Of a stretch of 64,000 nucleotides of DNA, positions 26,064 through 34,182 are shown one piece after another. The stretch covers positions 1,402,001 through 1,466,000 of the forward strand of contig NZ_CP085442.1 in assembly GCF_023824195.1 (NCBI RefSeq), in the 5' to 3' direction. The DNA comes from Priestia megaterium. Lineage in GTDB: Bacteria; Bacillota; Bacilli; Bacillales; Bacillaceae_H. Position 1 is the stretch's first letter. Every line of letters begins with the position of its first letter. The translations under genes were made by a program, and so were the position numbers. The notes beneath the pieces are model-generated. The model did no database searches and was not told where the DNA came from. It saw nothing but the letters and a program-made list of their open reading frames with translations.

Positions 26064-26103
26064 AAATAAAAGATTTGCTGATATAATACAATTAACTCAA
26101 TAA

Positions 26104-26887
<784 letters not shown>

Positions 26888-26888
26888 T

Positions 26889-28199
26889 ATGAATAAAGGA
26901 AAAGTCTTTTCACTTGGTTTACAGCATGTTTTAGCTATGTACGGAGGTGCGATTGTTGTTCCGCTTATTGTTGGAGGAGCCATCGGCTTGACTCAGCAGC
27001 AGCTTACGTATTTAGTGGCGATTGACTTATTTATGTGCGGTGTGGCAACGTTACTGCAAGTATGGAAAAATCGTTTTTTTGGAATTGGTCTTCCAGTTGT
27101 ATTAGGGTGTACGTTTACTGCCGTAGGACCTATGATTTCAATTGGAGGTTCTTACGGCGTTTCCTCCATATATGGTTCTATTATTGTCGCTGGTTTACTC
27201 ATTGTCCTTCTTTCTGCTTTTTTAGGTAAATTGGTTAAGTTTTTCCCTCCTTTAGTTACGGGTTCGGTTGTAACGATTATTGGAATTACGTTAATTCCTG
27301 TAGCGATAAAAGATTTAGCCGGAGGAGAAGGAAGTAAAGATTTTGGCAGCTTGAGCAATTTAGGTTTAGGTTTTGGCGTTTTGCTATTAATTATTGTTCT
27401 GTATCGATTTACAAAAGGATTTATGCGCTCTGTCTCTGTGTTATTAGGATTAGTTGTTGGAACAATTGCAGCGTCTTTTATGGGAAAAGTCGATTTTTCC
27501 GGCGTAAAAGAAGAAGCGTGGGTTCATATGCCACATGTGCTGTACTTTGGGATGCCAACTTTTAATATTATGGCCATTCTGACAATGTTCCTTGTTTTAC
27601 TTGTTGGCATTGTCGAGTCAACAGGCGTTTATTTTGCCGTTAGTGATATTTGTAAAAAAGAAGTGGATGAAAAAGATTTATCTAAAGGCTATCGTGCAGA
27701 AGGATTGGCGATTTTATTAGGCGGATTTTTTAACGCATTTCCTTATACAGCGTATTCTCAAAATGTAGGACTTTTACAGTTGTCAGGTGTTCGCACAAGA
27801 AATGTTGTATTTGCAGCGAGTGGAATTTTAATCGTTTTAGGTTTTCTACCTAAAATCGCAGCCGTGACGACAGTTATCCCGAGCTCTGTACTTGGAGGAG
27901 CAATGGTAGCTATGTTTGGAATGGTAATCTCTTCAGGTATTAAAATCCTTAGTCAAGTTGATTTAGCAAAACAAGAAAACCTTCTTGTGATTGCATGTTC
28001 GGTTGGCATGGGTCTAGGAGTGACAGTTGTACCTGAACTCTTCAAAAACTTACCAGAGAGTCTTCAAGTTCTTACTGGAAGCGGTATTGTAATGGGGAGT
28101 TTTACAGCAATCTTTTTAAATATTGTCTTTAATATGATGAAATCACCACGTACGCAAGTTGCAGAAACAAAGTTAACAAATGAAGTAGTATCGAAATAA
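26889..28199 (+). CDS. pbuX: Xanthine permease (NCS2 family)
   Basis: A 436-residue nucleobase:cation symporter-2 with about 12-14 predicted helices, the same length as B. subtilis PbuX. Visible family motifs are QHVLAMYGGAIVVPLIVGGA in helix 1 and FNAFPYTAYSQNVGLLQLSG near the substrate site. ATG 26889 has GGAGG seven bases upstream, at the end of xpt, so the two are coupled. It imports xanthine for Xpt. The dispersed repeat begins at its stop codon and may serve as its 3' end. Confidence 0.96.
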   Translation: MNKGKVFSLGLQHVLAMYGGAIVVPLIVGGAIGLTQQQLTYLVAIDLFMCGVATLLQVWKNRFFGIGLPVVLGCTFTAVGPMISIGGSYGVSSIYGSIIVAGLLIVLLSAFLGKLVKFFPPLVTGSVVTIIGITLIPVAIKDLAGGEGSKDFGSLSNLGLGFGVLLLIIVLYRFTKGFMRSVSVLLGLVVGTIAASFMGKVDFSGVKEEAWVHMPHVLYFGMPTFNIMAILTMFLVLLVGIVESTGVYFAVSDICKKEVDEKDLSKGYRAEGLAILLGGFFNAFPYTAYSQNVGLLQLSGVRTRNVVFAASGILIVLGFLPKIAAVTTVIPSSVLGGAMVAMFGMVISSGIKILSQVDLAKQENLLVIACSVGMGLGVTVVPELFKNLPESLQVLTGSGIVMGSFTAIFLNIVFNMMKSPRTQVAETKLTNEVVSK

Positions 28200-28427
28200 A
28201 AAGAGGCTAGGACAAAAGTATTTTAGTTGAGAAGATCCGAACGATTAATCGTTCGGATCTTCTCATTGTCATGGGGAACATAGGTTTAATTTATTTAGTT
28301 GTTTCTTATTGTTGATTGGAGGGCAAGGCGAAGACTCCTGCGGAAAGCGGAGCCTTGCACCGAAATCAACGGCGGTGTAACAAGCGATCCATAGTAGATC
28401 ATTTATCCAATTTGTTCGTCTTTCCTA
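28200..28427 (+). repeat. Dispersed palindromic element, copy 3 (right end truncated)
   Basis: Starts AAAGAGGCTAGGACAAAAG right after the pbuX stop. The variable hairpin is a perfect 36-bp palindrome at 28229-28264 with CCGAACGATT/AATCGTTCGG at its centre. The GC-rich domain is shortened, and the terminal pairing strand and T-run are missing because the element runs into the 3' end of the minus-strand lysR-type gene. Confidence 0.85.
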
Positions 28428-29288
28428 TTAAGACCGTGTTTTGAAAAACAGTGTATAAAGCATTTTTCCCACATCAGGATTTTTTGCCACTAATGAAATT
28501 TCTCTTTTGAATTTGAAGTCTGTAATGGGTAAAGCTTTAATGTTTGAGCTTTGTAAATGGCGCATAAAAATTTCAGGTAGAATTGAAATACCTAAATTAG
28601 CTGAAATAAATCCCATAATACTTTGAGCAAATTCAATTTCATTGGCAATGGGGATTTTTAAGTTATGACGATTGTACGCTTTTTCTACTAGTGTCCGAAC
28701 ATCGCACCCTGGGGGGAGAACTACAATGGGTTCTTCTTTGAAATCTTCAAATGATACGTTTTCTTTTTCGGCTAACGGGTGCTGATCATTCACAAATAAA
28801 TAAAAGTCTTCTTTGAACAATAGTTTTGACCAGTAAGTATGTTGAACCTCTCGATCATCAAATAAAGCCCCGTCAATTTTATTGCTTTCTAACTGCTCTA
28901 ACAAATCATAATAGTGATGCGAGGTTTTTATATCAATATGGCGATCGTGGTCTTTAGCAGAAGCCAGTTGATAAGGTAAGTAAAAAGCAGCCATACTCTG
29001 CCACGTTCCGATAGTTAAATCACAAGCTTCTTGCGTAGATACTAATTTTTTTTGAAGAGCATGAACGCTTGATAGTATGGATTCACCTTCTTGTAAAAGA
29101 ATTTCACCTGCTGAGGTTAATTCTACTCCTGTAGCGGAGCGAATAAATAATGTTACTCCTAAATCTTCTTCTAGTTTTCTCATTTGCTTACTAAGTGCAG
29201 GCTGCGTCATATGCAGCTGTTCGCTTGCTTTGCTTAAGCTTTTTGTTTTGGCTGTTTCAATAAAAGACTCAAGCCACTCTGTTTTCAT
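28428..29288 (-). CDS. LysR-family transcriptional regulator
   Basis: A 286-residue LysR-type regulator. The N-terminal winged HTH (WLESFIETAKTKSLSKASEQ with the recognition helix in MTQPALSKQMRKLEEDLGV) is typical; residues 90-285 form the two-lobed effector-binding domain. ATG 29288 has AGGTGAT upstream; a GTG at 29297 overlaps it. It is divergent from the aldehyde dehydrogenase gene and so probably controls it and itself through the TATAAC-N5-GTTATA palindrome just upstream. Its effector is unknown. Its 3' end abuts a truncated repeat copy. Confidence 0.92.
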   Translation of the reverse strand: MKTEWLESFIETAKTKSLSKASEQLHMTQPALSKQMRKLEEDLGVTLFIRSATGVELTSAGEILLQEGESILSSVHALQKKLVSTQEACDLTIGTWQSMAAFYLPYQLASAKDHDRHIDIKTSHHYYDLLEQLESNKIDGALFDDREVQHTYWSKLLFKEDFYLFVNDQHPLAEKENVSFEDFKEEPIVVLPPGCDVRTLVEKAYNRHNLKIPIANEIEFAQSIMGFISANLGISILPEIFMRHLQSSNIKALPITDFKFKREISLVAKNPDVGKMLYTLFFKTRS

Positions 29289-29298
29289 ATTTATCACC

Positions 29299-29315
29299 TA
29301 TAACCTTTTGTTATA
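29299..29315. promoter_or_regulatory. LysR-type operator palindrome
   Basis: TATAAC-CTTTT-GTTATA is a perfect 17-bp interrupted palindrome with the T-N11-A form of LysR-family sites. It lies 11 bases before the regulator's start codon, suiting autorepression. A second inverted repeat GTGT-AGTTA-ACAC (29370-29382) lies nearer the dehydrogenase start. Confidence 0.6.
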
Positions 29316-29415
29316 CCCATAGTATAGAAGGGAAGTTCTCATAAATCAACGAAGATGCTAGTGTATATAGTGTAGTTAACACAGCACAAAGAAATTCACA
29401 CAACTAGGAGGATGA

Positions 29416-30843
29416 ATGATGTATCCAAACAAACTATATATTAACGGTGAATGGACAACAACGGAAGAGAAAATTGATGTGATTAATCCAGCAACAAAAG
29501 AAGTTATAGGACAAATTCCAAAGGCAGGCGCAAAGGAAGCAGCTTCTGCAACCGATGCAGCGGCTGCAGCTTTTAAAACATGGTCGAAAAGAACCGCTCA
29601 AGAGCGCAGTGCTATTTTAATGAGATGGCATCAACTAATTGAAAATCATAAAGATGAACTAGCAGAAATTATGACAACGGAACAAGGCAAACCATTTGCA
29701 GAAGCAAAAGGTGAAGTGCAGTATGGCAATGATTATATTGCTTGGTTTGCTGAAGAAGGAAAGCGTGTATACGGTGAAACGATTCCAGCTCATCATACGC
29801 ATAAACGTATTACGGTTAAAAAACAGCCTGTTGGCGTTGTAGCAGCTATTACACCATGGAACTTCCCTGCAGCAATGATTACGCGTAAAGTGGCCCCAGC
29901 TCTTGCAGCAGGATGTACAATTGTTTTAAAACCATCTGAAGAAACACCATTTACAGCATTTCGTTTAGTAGAGCTCGCAGAAGAAGCGGGAGTTCCAAAA
30001 GGTGTGATTAATGTTGTTACTGGAGATGCAGCAGCTATTGGTGACACATGGCAAAAAGACGGACGCATCCGAAAATTAACATTTACTGGTTCAACAGCGG
30101 TTGGTAAACATTTAATGCGCGGTGCTGCGGATACTGTGAAAAAATTATCGCTGGAATTAGGCGGTCATGCACCGTTTATCGTAACAGAAAATGCAGATTT
30201 AGACGCTGCTGTAAACGGCGTAATTGCTTCTAAGTTTGTCAACGCAGGTCAAACGTGTATCTGCACAAACCGCGTATATGTACAAGAATCCATTGCAGAT
30301 GCTTTTGTTGAAAAATTTGCAGCAAAAGCGGCGGAATTAACAGTAGGAAATGGATTAGAAGAAGGTACACAAGTTGGACCGTTAATTAACGACAAAGCGG
30401 TTGAGAAAGTAAAAGCACAAATTGCGGATGCAAAAAGTAAAGGAGCTAAAGTTGTGGTTGGCGGACAAGCTATAACAACTAAAAACGGTTTCTTTATGGA
30501 GCCGACAATTATTATAAATGTAACTGATGACATGAATTGCATGTTTGAAGAAACGTTTGGACCATTGGCACCTGTAGCAACATTCAAAACAGTAGAAGAA
30601 GCCGTAGAACGAGCAAACAATAGCCCTTATGGTTTAGCCGCTTACGTATTTACAGAAAACATTAAAGAAGCAACGTTTGTATCTGAAGAGTTAGAATACG
30701 GCATTGTAGGAGTAAATGATGGCTCTCCATCTGCAGCTCAAGCTCCATTCGGTGGCTTTAAAGAAAGTGGTCTTGGACGTGAAGGAAGTCATTACGGCAT
30801 TGAAGATTATTTAGAAGTAAAATATATCTCAATGGGACTATAA
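29416..30843 (+). CDS. gabD: NAD(P)-dependent succinate-semialdehyde dehydrogenase-like enzyme
   Basis: A 475-residue aldehyde dehydrogenase. The cofactor segment is VAAITPWNFPAAMITRK, the Rossmann GxxxxG is FTGSTAVGKHL, the general base is Glu247 in LELGGHAPF and the catalytic Cys281 is in GQTCICTNR. The overall sequence resembles the succinate-semialdehyde dehydrogenase (GabD) group, which oxidises the GABA-derived semialdehyde to succinate. No GABA transaminase or MocR-type GabR is beside it, so a related semialdehyde could be the true substrate. AGGAGG precedes a double ATG (29416 and 29419). Flanked by repeat copies 3 and 4. Confidence 0.85.
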   Translation: MMYPNKLYINGEWTTTEEKIDVINPATKEVIGQIPKAGAKEAASATDAAAAAFKTWSKRTAQERSAILMRWHQLIENHKDELAEIMTTEQGKPFAEAKGEVQYGNDYIAWFAEEGKRVYGETIPAHHTHKRITVKKQPVGVVAAITPWNFPAAMITRKVAPALAAGCTIVLKPSEETPFTAFRLVELAEEAGVPKGVINVVTGDAAAIGDTWQKDGRIRKLTFTGSTAVGKHLMRGAADTVKKLSLELGGHAPFIVTENADLDAAVNGVIASKFVNAGQTCICTNRVYVQESIADAFVEKFAAKAAELTVGNGLEEGTQVGPLINDKAVEKVKAQIADAKSKGAKVVVGGQAITTKNGFFMEPTIIINVTDDMNCMFEETFGPLAPVATFKTVEEAVERANNSPYGLAAYVFTENIKEATFVSEELEYGIVGVNDGSPSAAQAPFGGFKESGLGREGSHYGIEDYLEVKYISMGL

Positions 30844-30844
30844 T

Positions 30845-31137
30845 AAAAAGTAGAGGCTGGGACAAAAATATTTTAGTCGAAGTGAAATACGAACTAGTAA
30901 CTAATAATCAAAATTATTGGTTGTTAGTTCGTATTTTTTTGTTGTTAAGATGGACGTAGCGCTTTCATGTGTTTCGTTGCTTCTAGCTGTTGATTGGAGG
31001 GCGAGGCGAAGACTCCCGCGGAAATCGAAGCCTTGCAGGAGATCCACAGCGGTGTCACAAGCAGTCCAGCTCATTAATCCCATTTGTTGTTCGTCTTGAG
31101 GTTGGATTGATTTCGTTGTGTCCCAGCCTCTTTTTTA
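30845..31137 (+). repeat. Dispersed palindromic element, copy 4
   Basis: Starts just after the dehydrogenase stop with AGAGGCTGGGACAAAA and ends TGTGTCCCAGCCTCTTTTTT, a perfect terminal pairing followed by T6. The variable hairpin is AATACGAACTA paired with TTAGTTCGTATT. From 31138 to 31380 I see no supported gene; a minus-strand ORF of 66 codons there lacks a convincing start or family. Confidence 0.85.
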
Positions 31138-31382
31138 TGAACTTTTGTAAAGAAAATTTGGAATAATAGTTCTTTAACGCAATTAATTGCATTTCTAGGA
31201 TGTCTGTGCAAGAATAAATATTTCAAAAATGGTTTAGCTTTGTTTAAAGCGTGGGTAATACAACAAATGCACATGATTGCTTGTTAGATGAAATGAAAAG
31301 CAGAACTTTACCACTGATAAATTACGCAAGCTAGAACCAAAATAGTAGTACTGAATGGTGAAAAATATAGGAGTTGATATAG

Positions 31383-31925
31383 ATGATTATAGCAGAGAAA
31401 AACATAGTGAAATTTAAAGCAAAAGACGGACGTGAAGTCACTATTCGCCCCGCACAGGCAAGTGATGCGGAGCATATTACAACAGCGGTAAGAGAAATTA
31501 TTGAGGCTGGGGAATTTATTCAAAAAGATGAGCCGCGCACCGTCCAAGAAGAACAAGATTTTATTGCATCAGTAGAAAAGAACAATCACATGTACGTTGT
31601 AGCTGAGGTCGAAGGTGAAGTGCTTGGAATTGCACGTGTTCTTAGAGGCGAAATTAAAATGAAGCGCCACACGGGGCTCTTCCGTACATGGCTTATTTCA
31701 AAAGCACAGGGAATGGGAATAGGAAAACAATTTATGAATTATACGCTAAACTGGTGCAAAGAAAATAATCTTCATAAACTTTCTTTAACTGTGTTTGCTT
31801 CGAATAAAGTGGCATACGAATTGTATAAAAAGGTAGGATTTGAACAAGAAGGCGTTATGAAAGAACAAGCTTATTTCAACAATGAATATGTAGATGAAAT
31901 CTATATGTCCATTTTCTTTTCATAA
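31383..31925 (+). CDS. GNAT-family N-acetyltransferase
   Basis: A 180-residue single-domain acetyltransferase. The acetyl-CoA loop is QGMGIGKQFM (QxxGxG), followed by the conserved LSLTVFASNKVAYELYKKVG, F and a C-terminal YVDEIYMSIFF strand. AGGAGTTG lies nine bases before the ATG. It is monocistronic between a repeat copy and the bcsA leader. The substrate cannot be deduced. Confidence 0.88.
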   Translation: MIIAEKNIVKFKAKDGREVTIRPAQASDAEHITTAVREIIEAGEFIQKDEPRTVQEEQDFIASVEKNNHMYVVAEVEGEVLGIARVLRGEIKMKRHTGLFRTWLISKAQGMGIGKQFMNYTLNWCKENNLHKLSLTVFASNKVAYELYKKVGFEQEGVMKEQAYFNNEYVDEIYMSIFFS

Positions 31926-31986
31926 AAAATAAGCACTTATTTTCGTCAATCCATAAATTGTATCTGTACATTCAGATTATTTGCGC

Positions 31987-32060
31987 TATAATAAAAGTGC
32001 ACAACAAACATACACTTCTTCAAAACGTAGACTTTCCTGAGTTACAGGAAAGTTTTTTTG
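31987..32060 (+). promoter_or_regulatory. -10 hexamer and intrinsic terminator in front of bcsA
   Basis: TATAAT at 31987-31992 is followed 38 bases later by a terminator, ACTTTCCTG (32031-32039) with CAGGAAAGT (32045-32053) and a run of T. The coding start of bcsA is 90 bases further on. It is either an attenuated leader, a short RNA of about 60 nt, or a GNAT-gene terminator with a fortuitous hexamer; no good -35 was found. Confidence 0.4.
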
Positions 32061-32149
32061 TGTTTCGCCTCCATTCCACTAAAAAAGAATTGAATAAATC
32101 CCCAGCTATTACAAATGTTAAATGTAACGCAATCAAAGAGGTGAAGTGT

Positions 32150-33235
32150 ATGCCAAAGATTATCTCAGTTGGATTTGGAGTTCCCCCTTATGAATTAACT
32201 CAGCAAGACACGCTGCTATTTGCAAAAGAACTTTTTTCCGAATCGTTTAAAGATATTAATCGTCTGCTGACCGTTTTTCAAAATGGCCAAATTGAGAAAC
32301 GTAATTTTGCCAAAGACTTATCTTGGTTTCAAGAAGATCATACATTCGAAGAAAAAAATGATGCTTTTATAGAATCTGCTGTTGAATTAGGTACAAAAGC
32401 AATTGAAGACTGCTTAACAAATAAGAACTATGTAAGTACCCCTTTGCCGTGTGGAGAAATTGAGGCTATTTTTTATGTTTCAACAAGCGGTTTAGCTACG
32501 CCTAGTATTGAAGCGCGAATTATGAATAAGCTTGCGTTCTCAGACCATACAAAAAGAATTCCTATTTGGGGATTAGGGTGTGCTGGAGGAGCGTCTGGGC
32601 TTTCAAGAGCTTATGAGTATTGCAAAGCCTTTCCGCGTGCCAAAGTCCTTGTTTTATCCATTGAGCTCTGCAGTTTAACTTTTCAGCGAAATGATCGTTC
32701 AAAAAGCAACTTAATCGGTACATCTTTATTTGCAGATGGAGTAGCGGCTGCTTTAGTCGCAGGTGACGAAGCTGATACCACTTTTGCCATTGAAAAAAGC
32801 TATCCTTACATTTTACATACACAATCGACGCTCATGCCCAATTCAGAAGATGTAATGGGATGGGAGATTAAAAATGATGGACTATTTGTTGTCTTTTCAA
32901 AAGATATTCCCACGATTATCGATTCGTGGTTAGGCGGAGAAGTTGAGTCATTTTTACAAACACAGAATTTGACCAGTCGCGATTTGAAGCATTTTGTTGC
33001 TCATCCTGGAGGGAAAAAAGTGCTTGAAGCATATGTATCAACGCTATCGCTAAACGAAAATATGATTGCTGATTCCCTAGATGTACTTAAAAACCATGGA
33101 AACATGTCTTCGGCAACCGTTTTGTATGTGCTAGACCGCTTTATGAAGAAAGAAATTTCGAGTAAAGAATACGGTTTATTAACAGCTCTTGGCCCTGGAT
33201 TTAGTTCTGAAATGCTTCTATTAGAGTGGAGGTAA
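32150..33235 (+). CDS. bcsA: Type III polyketide synthase (alkylpyrone synthase) BcsA/BpsA
   Basis: A 361-residue chalcone-synthase-like enzyme. The thiolase-fold triad is visible: Cys144 (WGLGCAGGASG), His285 (FVAHPGGKK) and Asn315 (NHGNMSSATV). B. subtilis BpsA condenses long-chain acyl-CoA with malonyl- and methylmalonyl-CoA to give alkylpyrones. ATG 32150 is chosen because AGAGGTGA lies six bases upstream and homology starts at MPKIISVGFGVPPYE; upstream in-frame codons cross the terminator at 32031-32060. ypbQ overlaps or abuts its end. Confidence 0.94.
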   Translation: MPKIISVGFGVPPYELTQQDTLLFAKELFSESFKDINRLLTVFQNGQIEKRNFAKDLSWFQEDHTFEEKNDAFIESAVELGTKAIEDCLTNKNYVSTPLPCGEIEAIFYVSTSGLATPSIEARIMNKLAFSDHTKRIPIWGLGCAGGASGLSRAYEYCKAFPRAKVLVLSIELCSLTFQRNDRSKSNLIGTSLFADGVAAALVAGDEADTTFAIEKSYPYILHTQSTLMPNSEDVMGWEIKNDGLFVVFSKDIPTIIDSWLGGEVESFLQTQNLTSRDLKHFVAHPGGKKVLEAYVSTLSLNENMIADSLDVLKNHGNMSSATVLYVLDRFMKKEISSKEYGLLTALGPGFSSEMLLLEWR

Positions 33236-33240
33236 AGCGA

Positions 33241-33798
33241 TTGTTTTTTTATAGCTTTTTTGTATTTATTATCTTACAGCGTCTATGTGAATTGGTTATT
33301 GCCAAAAGAAATGAAGCTTGGATGAAGAAGCAGGGAGCATACGAAGCTGGTCAAAGTCACTACAAATGGATGGTAAGCATGCATGCCGCTTTTTTTGCTG
33401 CTCTTTTTACGGAAGTGTATGTGTTAAACGATGGAATGTATCACTTTTCTTTTTTGTTGTTTAGCTTTTTTGTGCTTGTTCAACTTGCAAGAATATGGGC
33501 TATTTCTTCGTTAGGAAAGTATTGGAATACAAAAATTATCGTCTTGCCTAATGCGAAGGTTGTGCTAAGAGGTCCTTATCGTTTTATGAAGCACCCTAAC
33601 TATACAGTAGTAGCGGCAGAATTGGTGTTAGTTCCGCTTATGTTTCAGGCATACTGGACGTTAGCTATTTTTTCTGTTTTCAATTTGTGTATATTAGCCG
33701 TCAGAATTCCCTTAGAAGAGCAAGCGTTAACGAATGAAACAAATTACGGCGAAGTCATGCAAAACAGGGGACGTTTCTTTCCTGTAAAAAAATCTTAA
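33241..33798 (+). CDS. ypbQ: Alkylpyrone O-methyltransferase YpbQ/BpsB (ICMT-like)
   Basis: A 185-residue integral membrane protein of the isoprenylcysteine carboxyl methyltransferase family. The C-terminal SAM-binding signature is GPYRFMKHPNY followed by a glutamate-rich IPLEEQAL. BpsB methylates the alkylpyrones made by BcsA in B. subtilis. TTG 33241 is preferred because GGAGG (at the end of bcsA) lies eight bases upstream; an in-frame GTG at 33226 precedes that site. Four to five predicted helices. Confidence 0.88.
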   Translation: MFFYSFFVFIILQRLCELVIAKRNEAWMKKQGAYEAGQSHYKWMVSMHAAFFAALFTEVYVLNDGMYHFSFLLFSFFVLVQLARIWAISSLGKYWNTKIIVLPNAKVVLRGPYRFMKHPNYTVVAAELVLVPLMFQAYWTLAIFSVFNLCILAVRIPLEEQALTNETNYGEVMQNRGRFFPVKKS

Positions 33799-33805
33799 AA
33801 CTAAT

Positions 33806-33856
33806 TGAAAATGATTATCTTTCATGATAAGATAAAACAAATGATAAAGATTATCA
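33806..33856 (+). promoter_or_regulatory. Promoter with two Fur boxes
   Basis: TTGAAA (33805-33810), 17 bases and TAAGAT (33828-33833) form a promoter. TGAAAATGATTATCT (33806-33820) and TGATAAAGATTATCA (33842-33856) match the Fur 7-1-7 consensus TGATAATNATTATCA with two and one mismatches. One covers the -35 and spacer and the other the start of transcription, which is the geometry of iron repression. Confidence 0.8.
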
Positions 33857-33887
33857 ATTTCATCAAGTAGAAACGGTGGTGGACGTA

Positions 33888-33980
33888 ATGGTTAGTCTTT
33901 TTGTGATCGGAGCACTTGCTACATATGTTGGCGTCACAACGTATGTAATGAAAAATATTGAAAAAGCCCAAAAGGCGTAA
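33888..33980 (+). CDS. Fur-controlled 30-aa membrane peptide
   Basis: ATG 33888 to TAA 33980 encodes MVSLFVIGALATYVGVTTYV followed by MKNIEKAQKA: one helix with small residues (Ala, Gly, Thr) and a basic tail. GGTGG lies five bases upstream of the ATG. The gene has its own iron-type promoter with two Fur boxes and its own strong terminator, so it is a complete single-gene unit. By context it may be comparable to the small Fbp proteins of the B. subtilis iron-sparing response, but I cannot establish orthology by eye. Function unknown. Confidence 0.75.
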   Translation: MVSLFVIGALATYVGVTTYVMKNIEKAQKA

Positions 33981-34010
33981 CATACATGGGATGAATAAAA
34001 AGTACGATGC

Positions 34011-34041
34011 AAAGCTGTCAAATTATTGACAGCTTTTTTTA
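34011..34041 (+). terminator. Terminator of the Fur-controlled peptide gene
   Basis: AAAGCTGTCAA and TTGACAGCTTT form an 11-bp stem followed by a T-run. Confidence 0.9.
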
Positions 34042-34182
34042 TTGTTTTTGTAACTAAAAATTCAGTTTTTTATGGGAAAACGCATGTGAATCAAGTAAAA
34101 TAGAGAAAGAATAAGCAGAAATGAAGCTGGATAGAGAACATTTAAATACAGTCTTGAATGAGGCAAAAGGGGTAGAGTAATA

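Noticed and set aside
30901..31099. Overlapping 60-codon ORFs on both strands in repeat copy 4
   Set aside because: Caused by the repeat's symmetrical GC-rich domain; not kept between copies.
31138..31380. Remnant of a transposase
   Set aside because: Minus-strand frames show no recognisable catalytic motif and no terminal inverted repeats.
34121..34180. 19-codon ORF just before dynA as a leader peptide
   Set aside because: Weak ribosome binding site and no regulatory residues or hairpin; it stays only a note.
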